From Nostoc sp. NOS(2021) (GTDB lineage: Bacteria > Cyanobacteriota > Cyanobacteriia > Cyanobacteriales > Nostocaceae), in NCBI RefSeq assembly GCF_017115025.1, contig NZ_JABXKM010000122.1:1-40722 (forward strand): a stretch of DNA of 40,722 bases, written 5' to 3'. The position numbers and the translations under genes were made by a program. Below, piece after piece: positions 1 through 7,556 of the stretch; position 1 is the first letter of the stretch, and every line of letters starts with the position of its first letter. The notes below the pieces were generated by a model that ran no database searches, was not told where the DNA came from, and worked only from the letters and a program-made list of their open reading frames with translations.

Positions 1-72
1 CCCTGCTCCCCCTGCTTCCCACTCCCCACCTAGCCTACAATTATTAAAAGCTACTTAACATTTCTTTTGATT

Positions 73-1011
73 ATGCAGCCAAGTACAGCCCCCTCTACAA
101 ACCCAACTCCTGGTAAATATTGGCAGTGGCGAGGGCACAACGTTTACTACGTGCGTGCGGGAGAAAAACAATCGCAACGTCCGCCCTTGCTTTTGGTACA
201 TGGATTTGGTGCTTCTACAGACCACTGGCGCAAGAATATCACAGGATTGTGTCAAGATTTTGAAGTATTTGCGATCGACCTTTTGGGATTTGGGCGATCG
301 GCAAAACCGAAATTGCAGTATAGTGGCGACTTGTGGCGCGACCAACTTGATGATTTTATCAGTGAAGTAATTGGTCAAAAAGCAGTATTGGCAGGTAATT
401 CCCTTGGTGGCTATGCTGGCTTGTGTGTTGCAGCACAGCGTCCCGACAGTGCGGCTGGTTTAGTTTTACTCAATAGTGCAGGGCCTTTTAGCGAAAGCCA
501 GCCTACATCTGAGCCTGAAGCTTTACAATCAGAAATTCAGCCACCTAAACAAACCTCTTCTTTACAGAAACTTCTGGGTGACGGTGTTAAGTGGATTCTT
601 CAACAACCTTTAGCCCAGTTTTTGTTATTTCAATACGTGCGACAACGTTGGGTGATTCGCCAAACTCTAGAAAAAGTTTATCTTGACAAGAGTGCGATTA
701 CAGACCAATTGGTAGAAGAAATTTATCGCCCTGCTTACGATGCTGGTGCAATGGAAGTATTTGTGTCAGTCTTTAGCACTCCTCAAGGGGAAAAAGTTGA
801 TGTGCTACTAAAGCAATTAAATTGTCCTTTATTGATGTTGTGGGGAGAAGCTGACCCTTGGATGAATGCTAGAGAACGTTCCCAAAAATTTCGTCAATAT
901 TATCCTGAACTCACAGAACATTTCTTAACAGCCGGTCATTGTCCCCATGATGAAGTACCCGATAGAGTCAACCAACTTTTAGGCGATTGGGTTTTGTCTA
1001 TTACCAAGTGA
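73..1011 (+). CDS. alpha/beta-fold hydrolase
   Basis: This 312-residue protein reads as a single alpha/beta hydrolase domain. The sequence shows the oxyanion-loop HGFGAS near residue 43, the nucleophile elbow GNSLGG with Ser110, an acidic strand end LMLWGEADPW near residue 260, and a catalytic His in GHCPHDEVP near the C-terminus. The cap region around residues 150-230 is helical. An in-frame TTG lies two codons upstream, but the ATG at 73 is the more ordinary start. The substrate cannot be read from sequence. Cyanobacterial relatives of plant pheophytinase and chlorophyll dephytylase share this layout, so a chlorophyll-phytol esterase is one possibility, but that is inference only. There is no signal peptide, so it is probably cytoplasmic. 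It is convergent with the sigma-like gene and looks monocistronic. Confidence 0.85.
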   Translation: MQPSTAPSTNPTPGKYWQWRGHNVYYVRAGEKQSQRPPLLLVHGFGASTDHWRKNITGLCQDFEVFAIDLLGFGRSAKPKLQYSGDLWRDQLDDFISEVIGQKAVLAGNSLGGYAGLCVAAQRPDSAAGLVLLNSAGPFSESQPTSEPEALQSEIQPPKQTSSLQKLLGDGVKWILQQPLAQFLLFQYVRQRWVIRQTLEKVYLDKSAITDQLVEEIYRPAYDAGAMEVFVSVFSTPQGEKVDVLLKQLNCPLLMLWGEADPWMNARERSQKFRQYYPELTEHFLTAGHCPHDEVPDRVNQLLGDWVLSITK

Positions 1012-1042
1012 ATAAGCTTTAGACATCTCCAAACGGGGAGTG

Positions 1043-1693
1043 TCAAAACAATCCCTCCAATTCAGCGAATTTACGCAAACGTGGTAAACACTGACGCTGA
1101 TAAAAACTGCTTAATGTCGGAATTGACAGCCCAAATTCCTCAGATAATTCTCTCCAGCTAACTTCCGGGGGTAGGCGTTTGAGAATTAACACCTGACAAT
1201 TCACATCTGGACGCCCTTTAATGTAAGTACCGCGCAGTTCTCCTTTAGAATCTGTCTTAACCCATATCTCCAAGTCTTCTAGAATGGGAGGTGCTTGGGG
1301 AATAGCTGGGAGGTTATCTACAGGATCAATGGTGTCACTTATTCCACCCGATGTAGACTGACGAACCCGAAGAGGGACTTTTGTGGCTTGTTCCCGTTTC
1401 TGGTTAATGTAAAAGTCTTGTAGTCTCCGTTTTAGATAAGCATTCAGCCAGGTGATGATACTGCCATAGGTGGGGTCATAGATTTGACCTGTCAAACCTT
1501 CACAAACATTGCGGCAGAAATACAACCAAGTTTGTTGTAGTGCATCTTGATAGTAGGGAGTACTTTCCCTCCAGAGTCTACTTGCTGTCAAGCGAATAAT
1601 TTGCGTGAGCAGCTTCTGACGCTGAGGACTTCCAGATGGGTGTCCACAGGCTTCGGTAACTAAGCGGCGTAGCTGTTCATCGAATTGAACCAT
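1043..1693 (-). CDS. ECF-like sigma-70 family protein
   Basis: This 216-residue protein has the look of a compact sigma factor. Residues 25-100 resemble region 2: YYQDALQQTW at 47-56 matches the acidic helix that binds the polymerase clamp, followed by LNAYLKRRLQDFY near 83-95. A proline-rich linker covers roughly residues 105-145. The last 45 residues (WRELSEEFGLSIPTL) form a region-4-like helix-turn-helix. Region 1 and region 3 are not apparent, as in group 4 (ECF) sigma factors, and the linker is longer than usual. No anti-sigma gene is adjacent, so control is not evident. The ATG at 1693 has no clear Shine-Dalgarno sequence. It could instead be a divergent sigma-like regulator that no longer acts as a true sigma factor. 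Confidence 0.7.
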   Translation of the reverse strand: MVQFDEQLRRLVTEACGHPSGSPQRQKLLTQIIRLTASRLWRESTPYYQDALQQTWLYFCRNVCEGLTGQIYDPTYGSIITWLNAYLKRRLQDFYINQKREQATKVPLRVRQSTSGGISDTIDPVDNLPAIPQAPPILEDLEIWVKTDSKGELRGTYIKGRPDVNCQVLILKRLPPEVSWRELSEEFGLSIPTLSSFYQRQCLPRLRKFAELEGLF

Positions 1694-1863
1694 GACAATC
1701 TTGGGGCAGAAAGCAAGAATATCTTAGTATTGCGTATAACAAGTCCCTAAAAAATACCTTTCGTCAAGATGTTGGCGAGTGGGGAATGGGGAATGGGGAT
1801 TTTGAGTCTTTGAACTGGATGAACAAGTCTCTAATTTTCCCTACTCCCTACTCGCCACTCCCC

Positions 1864-3243
1864 TCAATATAATCCCAGCCAGGACATGAAATTTTCCCAC
1901 CAAGAATATCTCAGATTACCTACACTCAGCTTCATTTTGTTGCGAATGTCTTGAATATTCCAGTTGGTTAGTTTAGCCAGAGTTTGCGCCTCTTGTTCAA
2001 AACGCTTGGGCAAAGACCGCTTATATTCTCTACCCGCCTGACACTTGAGTTCCCCTTGGAACGGATGTTGCAAAACATAACGCCCTTGGAAAGATTCACT
2101 GTTGGCAGTTTGTTGGAACATCAGGTCTTCAGGGAATTTGTCGCGGGTGTAGCGGACATGCAACCGGGAGATGAAGACATTACTACTAGGAGAGGAACGA
2201 CGAAAGCTGGGGGGTACTGGCACATTACTTGGAGAATTATCATCTAGCCAAAATACGCCTGCTTGCTTGAGTTCCTCTTGGGTTAGGGGATCAGCAGAAC
2301 AGGGATCGCAACTACTCATGTCCCAAGCGTATTCCAAAAAACCAACTTTCCTGTCTTCTTTGGTGTAGACAGTTTGAAACATGGATTTGTAGAATTCACC
2401 AAATTCATCTTTGACAAACAAGGGAATGTTTGCGTCGGAGGGGATTTTCACTGTCCGGTAGTTAGTGATTTCTGCCTGTCCTTGGGGTGAAAGGATGTAG
2501 ACAATCAAATCCTGCTCTGTCGTCGCATTGATCATGCCCAAACGAATTGGCAGCATGAATTTAGGTGATTGGTAGGAAATTTGTAGCGGACGGAGGAACT
2601 GGTAGCCAGATTTCTCGAATTTATCTAAGTTGACTTTGGCAACAAAGAATTTCATTGAGGAGCGAATATAAGGCTGAAGTAACTGTTTTGCTCCTCTAGG
2701 GATTTTGTAGCCATTGCGTTTGAGCCAAGTTTCTAGTCCGCCAGATTCTTTAGCGCTGAGGATCAAAATGTCGTATTCGCCGACGTTAAAACGTGCTTCG
2801 ATTGTCACACCCAAACTGCGATCGCCCCTGGCACTTCCCGCCTCACTTCTCGCTGCTGCTGGCGCTGGTGCTGAATCGACCCGATCGGTATTACCTGTTG
2901 GGGCACAAGGATCTGGGTCAAAATATTCTACCAATCGCGGCGCACTAAAAGCATCCAAGCGCTGGATAATCTTGGGTTCAACCACACGAACTTGCTCTTT
3001 TTGCAGCACCGTTGGCACAGGTATTACTATTGCAAAATCTTTGACCTCACCTTGAAAGTCGTTTGCCATTGTCATGACAGTGCGATCATCATCCCGCGCT
3101 ATCACCACCTGAGAAGCTTTGTTATACAGCTTTGTATCAGCTTTGGCTACATAAAATCCACAAAATGCCCAAGCTACCGGTGCAAAGCACAAAACAGCTA
3201 CAATTACCAATAATAATGGCGTTAAAAGTCGAAAAAACTTCAT
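1864..3243 (-). CDS. DUF2330 secreted or membrane-anchored protein
   Basis: This 459-residue protein starts with a hydrophobic segment (residues 1-26) ending in AWA, typical of a Sec signal peptide, so the body is probably extracytoplasmic. The following FCGFYVAKAD, the stretch ASQVVIARDD, and VIPVPTVL, then a run of DFAIVIPVP type, match my recollection of the DUF2330 family, whose function is unknown. Residues about 120-145 are an Ala/Ser/Arg-rich low-complexity insert. The C-terminus (NWWENF-like, with several Trp) may be membrane-proximal. The start has an AGAGGT ribosome binding site. It lies 35 bp downstream of the RnfD-like gene on the same strand with only a repeat between, so the two are probably co-transcribed and may work together at the membrane. 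Confidence 0.8.
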   Translation of the reverse strand: MKFFRLLTPLLLVIVAVLCFAPVAWAFCGFYVAKADTKLYNKASQVVIARDDDRTVMTMANDFQGEVKDFAIVIPVPTVLQKEQVRVVEPKIIQRLDAFSAPRLVEYFDPDPCAPTGNTDRVDSAPAPAAARSEAGSARGDRSLGVTIEARFNVGEYDILILSAKESGGLETWLKRNGYKIPRGAKQLLQPYIRSSMKFFVAKVNLDKFEKSGYQFLRPLQISYQSPKFMLPIRLGMINATTEQDLIVYILSPQGQAEITNYRTVKIPSDANIPLFVKDEFGEFYKSMFQTVYTKEDRKVGFLEYAWDMSSCDPCSADPLTQEELKQAGVFWLDDNSPSNVPVPPSFRRSSPSSNVFISRLHVRYTRDKFPEDLMFQQTANSESFQGRYVLQHPFQGELKCQAGREYKRSLPKRFEQEAQTLAKLTNWNIQDIRNKMKLSVGNLRYSWWENFMSWLGLY

Positions 3244-3260
3244 TTTATACCTCTACTTTT

Positions 3261-3386
3261 TTAGTGCTGAGTTAAGAGTTAAGAGTTAGGAGTTAAGAGT
3301 TTTCCCTCATCTCCAGTCTTTTTCTTCTCTACGAGACGCTGCGCGAACAATTTTGAATTTTGAATTTTGAATTTTGAATTGATTTC
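3261..3386. repeat. composite short tandem repeats inside and after rnfD-like gene
   Basis: Three repeat types are stacked here. At about 3263-3300 there are GAGTTAA 7-mers. Around 3337-3350 lies a short copy of a dispersed motif (CGAGACGCTGCGCGAACAA). At about 3350-3380 there are GAATTTT 7-mers. Such 7-bp short tandem repeats are typical of heterocystous cyanobacteria. They encode the last roughly 35 residues of the RnfD-like protein. Confidence 0.85.
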
Positions 3387-4172
3387 TCCCTCTTGCCAAG
3401 AAAATCGCGGGGCTAACCAAAGAACATCTATCAGAATGGTCAACGGTGCAAGGACAAACAGCGCCCAGAAGACTGCTGTGGAAACAAAGAAATAATTTCG
3501 CAGGATAAAAGTTAATCCGGCGATGCACACTGCCCAAACTACACGCCCAATTCGGGAATTGGGGATCGATCGCGGATCTGTAATCATAAATAGGGCGAAC
3601 AGCAGCAAAGACCCGCTCATCAATCGGTGCCAGTAAACATCCCAAGTCCAACCCAGCCAGAGATTGCGAATCGCTTCCAGCAAGGAGTAAGCACCCAAAA
3701 AAGCTGCTGTGGTATCCCAGCGACCAACGCGTTGCAAAATCATGCCGCCAGTGCCGACAAATAATAGCGCATACCACCACTCTTCACCCCATTGTCCCGG
3801 CGAAACCCAAGCATCGGGGGTCAGAATCAAGGCAGATATGATGCCAAAATTGGCGGGATTAAAGAAATGCTTATCACCGACTTGGAAGATAAATTTGCTA
3901 GCGATCGCAATTGCTGCGGCTATTGCCATTGTCGTCCAATGATCAGCCCGCAACAGCAGGCTTAATCCTAAAGATGTAATTAAAGCACTGCGAAGATTGG
4001 GGATTTGTTCTTTGCCTGTTACCCATGACAATATCCATTGGGTTGCAAGACTGGTGGCGATCGCTACCCCAATTAACTCTGGTCGCAGCGTCCAGTCTCG
4101 TGTACCGATTCCCAAGACTAGGAACAAGCCCAGAAATAGAATTTGATAATCTCGTATATCTTTGAGCAACAT
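3279..4172 (-). CDS. RnfD/NqrB-like membrane protein
   Basis: This 297-residue protein has about eight to nine hydrophobic segments and the family signatures KHFFNPANFGI (near residue 105) and the FMITDPRSIP stretch near residue 200. Both resemble the RnfD/NqrB/RnfE family of ion-pumping electron-transport membrane subunits. In NqrB/RnfD an FMN is bound covalently to a Thr of an S(T)xAT-type motif. I do not see a clear equivalent, so flavinylation is uncertain. No other rnf or nqr subunits lie nearby, and cyanobacteria often carry this protein alone. The downstream DUF2330 gene is on the same strand, suggesting an operon. The last 35 or so residues after FSWQEGE are encoded by short tandem repeats and are unlikely to be part of the ancestral protein. 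The start codon has only a weak AAAGGG close upstream. Confidence 0.75.
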   Translation of the reverse strand: MLLKDIRDYQILFLGLFLVLGIGTRDWTLRPELIGVAIATSLATQWILSWVTGKEQIPNLRSALITSLGLSLLLRADHWTTMAIAAAIAIASKFIFQVGDKHFFNPANFGIISALILTPDAWVSPGQWGEEWWYALLFVGTGGMILQRVGRWDTTAAFLGAYSLLEAIRNLWLGWTWDVYWHRLMSGSLLLFALFMITDPRSIPNSRIGRVVWAVCIAGLTFILRNYFFVSTAVFWALFVLAPLTILIDVLWLAPRFSWQEGEINSKFKIQNSKLFAQRLVEKKKTGDEGKLLTPNS

Positions 4173-4434
4173 TACCCTTTCATTCAGGGATTCCCCGTAG
4201 ATTTGTCATCAATCTAGACGAGTGCTAACTCAAATAATGTTGGTGTTACAGATTTTGTTACAAAATAGAGCAGTAAATCTAAAAACCCTCAAGGATAAAG
4301 TCAGAGATAGAAATGTATTCAGGGTATGGGAGTAGAACGCAGAGAGGCTTGGTGTTAGCTTTGTTTTTGCCAGAGGAAAAAGCGAGCAATAAGTTCAACA
4401 TGTATCTCGTGGCGATCACCCGTACTTCGACGTT
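4173..4434. other. intergenic, no gene seen
   Basis: This AT-rich spacer lies between the divergent RnfD-like gene and the deacetylase. A frame runs from 4313 through the adjoining 42-bp repeats to 4786, and the opposite strand is open over the repeats as well. Neither resembles a protein family. I could not identify a convincing promoter. Confidence 0.5.
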
Positions 4435-4632
4435 GCACGGAGTTTCGAGTTCTGAAGTGCAAGTGCCGAGTTCTAAGCACGGAGTTTCGTGTTCTGAGGT
4501 GCAAGTGCCGAGTTCCAAGCACGGAGTTTCGTGTTCTGAGGTGGAAGTGCCGAGTTCTAAGCACGGAGTTTCGTGTTCTGAGGTGGAAGTGCCGAGTTCC
4601 AAGCACAAAGTTTCGTGTTCTGAAGTAGAAGC
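4435..4632. repeat. 42-bp tandem repeat, about 4.7 copies
   Basis: Unit boundaries fall at 4435, 4477, 4519, 4561 and 4603, with the fifth copy partial. Each 42-bp unit is two related 21-bp halves: one begins GGAGTTTCGTGTTCTGAGGTG-like and the other CAAGTGCCGAGTTCTAAGCAC-like, matching at about two thirds of positions. The unit length is a multiple of 3 and 7, so both strands stay open through it. Read on the plus strand it gives a 14-residue repeat, HGVSCSEVEVPSSK. Copies 2 to 4 are nearly identical, which points to recent expansion. Confidence 0.95.
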
Positions 4633-4869
4633 AGAGCTATTTCATTCTCATCTAGACCGCCTCAGAATGAATTCTGAGTCTAATAGCGAAAGTTGTCTTA
4701 AGACGACTGAGAAGCTGCGGAAAGATATCCTGTGCTTCCTTGCCCCTCCTGTGGCGATCGCTTGCCAAGGCATCCAATTTGGTTAGAATATTAAGGCATT
4801 GTATTGGGGTGCGATCGCAGTTTCCTAAGCAACACCTACAAAAAGTTGTCAGCAGCAGATAAACGCAAA

Positions 4870-5547
4870 ATGCAACTAGCTCCCCTGTTCCCCATTTTCT
4901 ACCGCATTCTCCAGCCCAGTTTTCCCAACTGCCTTTGGGCTGGAAATCTCGATTCTAAAGCGATCGCACTCACATTCGATGATGGGCCCCATCCTCAATA
5001 CACACCCGAAGTCTTGGCAGTATTAGACCGCTACAACATTACTGCGAGTTTTTTTTGGTTGGGTGTTTGCGTCAACCGTTCACCAGCGATCGCTAAAGCT
5101 GTTAGCGATCGCGGCCACTGGATCGGATTGCATGGCTACGATCATCGCTCTTTTCCGATGCTTTCCCCAAATGACCTGAAGGAGAGTTTAGAAAAAACCC
5201 AAACTGCCATCTACAATGCCTGCAATCTGCAACCTGAACAAGTGCGAGATGTTCGCCCCCCCAATGGTTTATTTACACCTGCGACTTTAAAATTGTTCTT
5301 TCAGTGGAATTACCGCCCAGTTATGTGGAGTGTTGTCCCAGAAGATTGGGTGCGGCCAGGTATCACCACCGTAGTAGAGCGAGTTATGCAGCAGGTCAAA
5401 AATGGTTCGCTGATTGTTTTGCATGATGGTGCTTACGGTGGAGAAGATGTTGCTGCCATAATTCAAATTCTGATTCCGCAACTGCTACAACAAGGCTATG
5501 AGTTTGTGACTGTTGATACTCTGTGGCAGCAAATTAAGACCAACTAA
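4870..5547 (+). CDS. polysaccharide deacetylase (CE4/NodB family)
   Basis: This enzyme of about 225 residues belongs to the carbohydrate esterase 4 family, which removes N- or O-acetyl groups from polysaccharides such as chitin or peptidoglycan. The motifs are in order: TFDDGPHP (catalytic base and metal-binding Asp pair), LHGYDHRSF (metal-binding His pair, H-x3-H), RPPNG (usual R-x-P-x-G/Y), and LHDGAYGG near the C-terminus. The domain ends about 30 residues after the last motif, a normal length. An upstream in-frame TTG at 4804 would add 22 residues, but the ATG at 4870 sits just before the conserved part. There is no obvious signal peptide. Its final 18 codons recur at 6523-6573 (see findings). 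Confidence 0.88.
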   Translation: MQLAPLFPIFYRILQPSFPNCLWAGNLDSKAIALTFDDGPHPQYTPEVLAVLDRYNITASFFWLGVCVNRSPAIAKAVSDRGHWIGLHGYDHRSFPMLSPNDLKESLEKTQTAIYNACNLQPEQVRDVRPPNGLFTPATLKLFFQWNYRPVMWSVVPEDWVRPGITTVVERVMQQVKNGSLIVLHDGAYGGEDVAAIIQILIPQLLQQGYEFVTVDTLWQQIKTN

Positions 5548-5647
5548 AGTAAAGTTAGCGATCGCCAATTTTAATTATTGGATAGCGATGGCTGCGCCAA
5601 CGCCAAGGGCGATCGCACCAAGCTAGTTTACCTCAAAGGTTTTTTTG

Positions 5648-5815
5648 ATGTCATTTAAAAATGGCTGCAAGAGCCTCACAATTCAGTTTATAACCAAAAA
5701 ACTTCTCAATAGTCAGTTTTATACTCTTGAGGAGCCAGCTAATGCTATGTATGTAGATGTTTCCGAGCCGCCTCAAGTATTTGTGGAAAATATCAGAACG
5801 GCTTTAGGGATTTAG
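5648..5815 (+). CDS. possible 55-residue small protein
   Basis: An open frame runs from ATG at 5648 to TAG at 5813-5815, with an AAGG about 11 bases before the ATG. The C-terminal half (FYTLEEPANAMYVDVSEPP, then QVFVENIRTALGI) looks like ordinary protein with an amphipathic end, while the N-terminus is basic. I do not recognise the family. It lies within the segment bracketed by the duplicated deacetylase 3' ends, so it may be a remnant of a larger gene rather than a working one. Confidence 0.35.
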   Translation: MSFKNGCKSLTIQFITKKLLNSQFYTLEEPANAMYVDVSEPPQVFVENIRTALGI

Positions 5816-5901
5816 TTAACTTAGTAAAATACATTCTAAAAATACCAAATTCTGTGAGGACTACAGGCTTTGGTATTACTAAGATCGAGAAAGTTGAACA
5901 A

Positions 5902-6318
5902 CTATTGTCCAATACCTATCCAGTTAATGTACCATCTATATTGGTTAGCAAGGGCAGGACTTATAGTGGCATTATCGGAGAAGCGAACATAAACACGAAA
6001 ACCTATTGGTGTTGGGTAATAAATTGCTGACCCTCCAGTAGTCTGCCAGTGATAACCATCACCACCTATAGATGTAACGTATTTTGGAGTAGAGGTAAAA
6101 TTTGCTCCACTAGTATCTACATCAACATAAATTCCGTTAGTGTAAGGTTGCCAATTTGTAGCACCCGGTGTTGTAGAACCAGCAGCAATTTTTGTGATAC
6201 CAACAATACTAGTATTACTTGTCTGAGCTTGAGCTACAGTAGACTGTACTAGTGGAAAACATAATACTGTTGTAGCAAACAAAGTTAAAGTAGATGCAAT
6301 AAACTGTTTTGTCTTCAT
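5902..6318 (-). CDS. small secreted protein, unknown family
   Basis: This 138-residue protein begins with a clear Sec signal peptide (residues 1-32, cleavage likely after AQA in TVAQAQTSN). The mature part of about 106 residues is rich in Thr, Gly, Tyr and aromatic residues and predicted strands: NWQPYTNGIYVDVDTSGANF, the stretch TPKYVTSIGGDGYHW, and GFRVYVRF. It ends WYINWIGIGQ. This composition and the DVDTSGA and HWxTTG segments suggest a compact beta-sandwich such as a carbohydrate- or surface-binding domain. I cannot name a family. The start is preceded by GGACTTAAGG on the minus strand. It has no co-oriented neighbours and lies inside the segment between the two copies of the deacetylase tail. 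Confidence 0.72.
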   Translation of the reverse strand: MKTKQFIASTLTLFATTVLCFPLVQSTVAQAQTSNTSIVGITKIAAGSTTPGATNWQPYTNGIYVDVDTSGANFTSTPKYVTSIGGDGYHWQTTGGSAIYYPTPIGFRVYVRFSDNATISPALANQYRWYINWIGIGQ

Positions 6319-6510
6319 TAGCCTTAAGTCCTTTTCTTACACTAGACATCTCCAAAATAGTAATATTCTCTGGTAAAAGAACATTAGGATAAGTTTTTTG
6401 ACACAAAAATATCAAGCACTCTTTGAGCAGTCTAATATGCTGTTACTAAGTATATACGTAAAAGAGCAGTTTACACCTAAATTTTTGTAAACGTATAATT
6501 AAGTTAATAA

Positions 6511-6579
6511 ATGCAGGCGTATGGTTATGAGTTTGTGACTGTTGATACTCTGTGGCAGCAAGCTAAGGCTAACCATTGA
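6511..6579 (+). pseudogene. duplicated 3' end of polysaccharide deacetylase
   Basis: Bases 6523-6573 repeat the last coding bases of the deacetylase (5494-5544) with about five mismatches. The frame is kept: GYEFVTVDTLWQQ is identical, then AKANH and a stop replace IKTN. An ATG at 6511 opens the frame, but the rest of the enzyme is missing. It is the scar of a tandem duplication, a deletion of a second copy, or an insertion event. Confidence 0.85.
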
Positions 6580-6644
6580 CTGTTACACATTTTAAAAATA
6601 GGTGAAGTTAATAATTTGCTCTAAATCAGGCTTTCCCATAAATT

Positions 6645-7556
6645 ATGCCAGAGCAGTTTCCGATCATTGACGTTCCCCTAGATGCCCCGGAGGCTGATGA
6701 AGATTTGGGAACCAAAGAAAAGTTCTGGTTTCGCCATCAGTATTTAGGTCGTTGCCTATTCAAGAAAGCTAGACCAAACACAGGAGAAGATTGGGCAGAG
6801 AAGATTGCAGCCCAGTTGAGCGAATTACTTGGGCTACCCCACGCTGATTATGAACTGGCGGTATACAATGGCAAAAATGGTATTGTTTCACCCTCATTTT
6901 TGCCGCATCCAGAAGTTGCAATTCTCATCCTTGGTAATGAAATTATGGCTCGGATAGTATCCGATTATCCACAAGATTCTAAAGACTTATCCCAACACAC
7001 AATAGACAATGTATTCAATGCAATCGGAGATGCTTTAGTCAATTTGCCTATCAATTGGACACCACCAGAGGGAATTAGTCATCCGACAGAAACTTTTGTT
7101 GGGTATTTACTTTTAGATGCTTGGATTGGGAATAGCGATCGACACCATGAAAATTGGGCATTCATCAGTTTGGAAGAGAAGATTTATTTAGCACCAACCT
7201 ATGACCATGCCTCCTGTCTTGGTAGGAACGAGTCTGATTCTAAAAGGAAAAGTAGGCTAATCACAAAAGACACTGGCTTTTCTGTCCAAGCGTATGTGGA
7301 AAAATGCAATTCTGCGTTGTATGCTAGAGTTGGCGATCAAAAAACTCTCAAGACTTTTAATGCATTTTGTGAAGCGCAAAAACGGTATCCAGATGCAGCG
7401 AGGGTATGGTTGAATAATTTAGCAAGGGTGTCAAGCAATGATACGTTAAAGCTTTTTGAGCGTATTCCATCTAATCGCATATCGCAAACAGCAATTGAAT
7501 TTGCACAGAAGATATTGGAATTAAATCAAAGTAAGCTGCTGGACACCCTAGTATGA
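6645..7556 (+). CDS. HipA-type kinase (C-terminal kinase domain)
   Basis: This 303-residue protein resembles the catalytic part of HipA Ser/Thr kinases, the toxins of hipBA-type modules. It has a Lys-bearing strand CLFKKAR (Lys40/41), a catalytic loop GNSDRHHENWAF (Asp165, Asn170; HipA has N-x-D-x-H-x-K-N), and a metal-binding APTYDHASCLG (Asp187, in the place of DFG). It lacks the small N-terminal subdomain of full HipA. That part appears to be on the next gene, whose start overlaps this stop in ATGA (7553-7556), so translation is probably coupled. No HipB-like HTH antitoxin gene is next to it. HIP1 sites, common elsewhere, are absent from about 5620 to 8365, compatible with acquisition. The substrate is unknown; HipA targets a tRNA synthetase, but other family members differ. 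Confidence 0.82.
   Translation: MPEQFPIIDVPLDAPEADEDLGTKEKFWFRHQYLGRCLFKKARPNTGEDWAEKIAAQLSELLGLPHADYELAVYNGKNGIVSPSFLPHPEVAILILGNEIMARIVSDYPQDSKDLSQHTIDNVFNAIGDALVNLPINWTPPEGISHPTETFVGYLLLDAWIGNSDRHHENWAFISLEEKIYLAPTYDHASCLGRNESDSKRKSRLITKDTGFSVQAYVEKCNSALYARVGDQKTLKTFNAFCEAQKRYPDAARVWLNNLARVSSNDTLKLFERIPSNRISQTAIEFAQKILELNQSKLLDTLV

Noticed and set aside
1022..1044. GACATCTCC...GGGGAGTGTC hairpin as terminator between two convergent genes
   Set aside because: The stem is bulged and no T-run follows on either strand.
4313..4786. 157-codon plus-strand frame and two minus-strand frames over the 42-bp repeat
   Set aside because: They owe their length to a repeat unit divisible by three, and outside the repeat they show no family resemblance.
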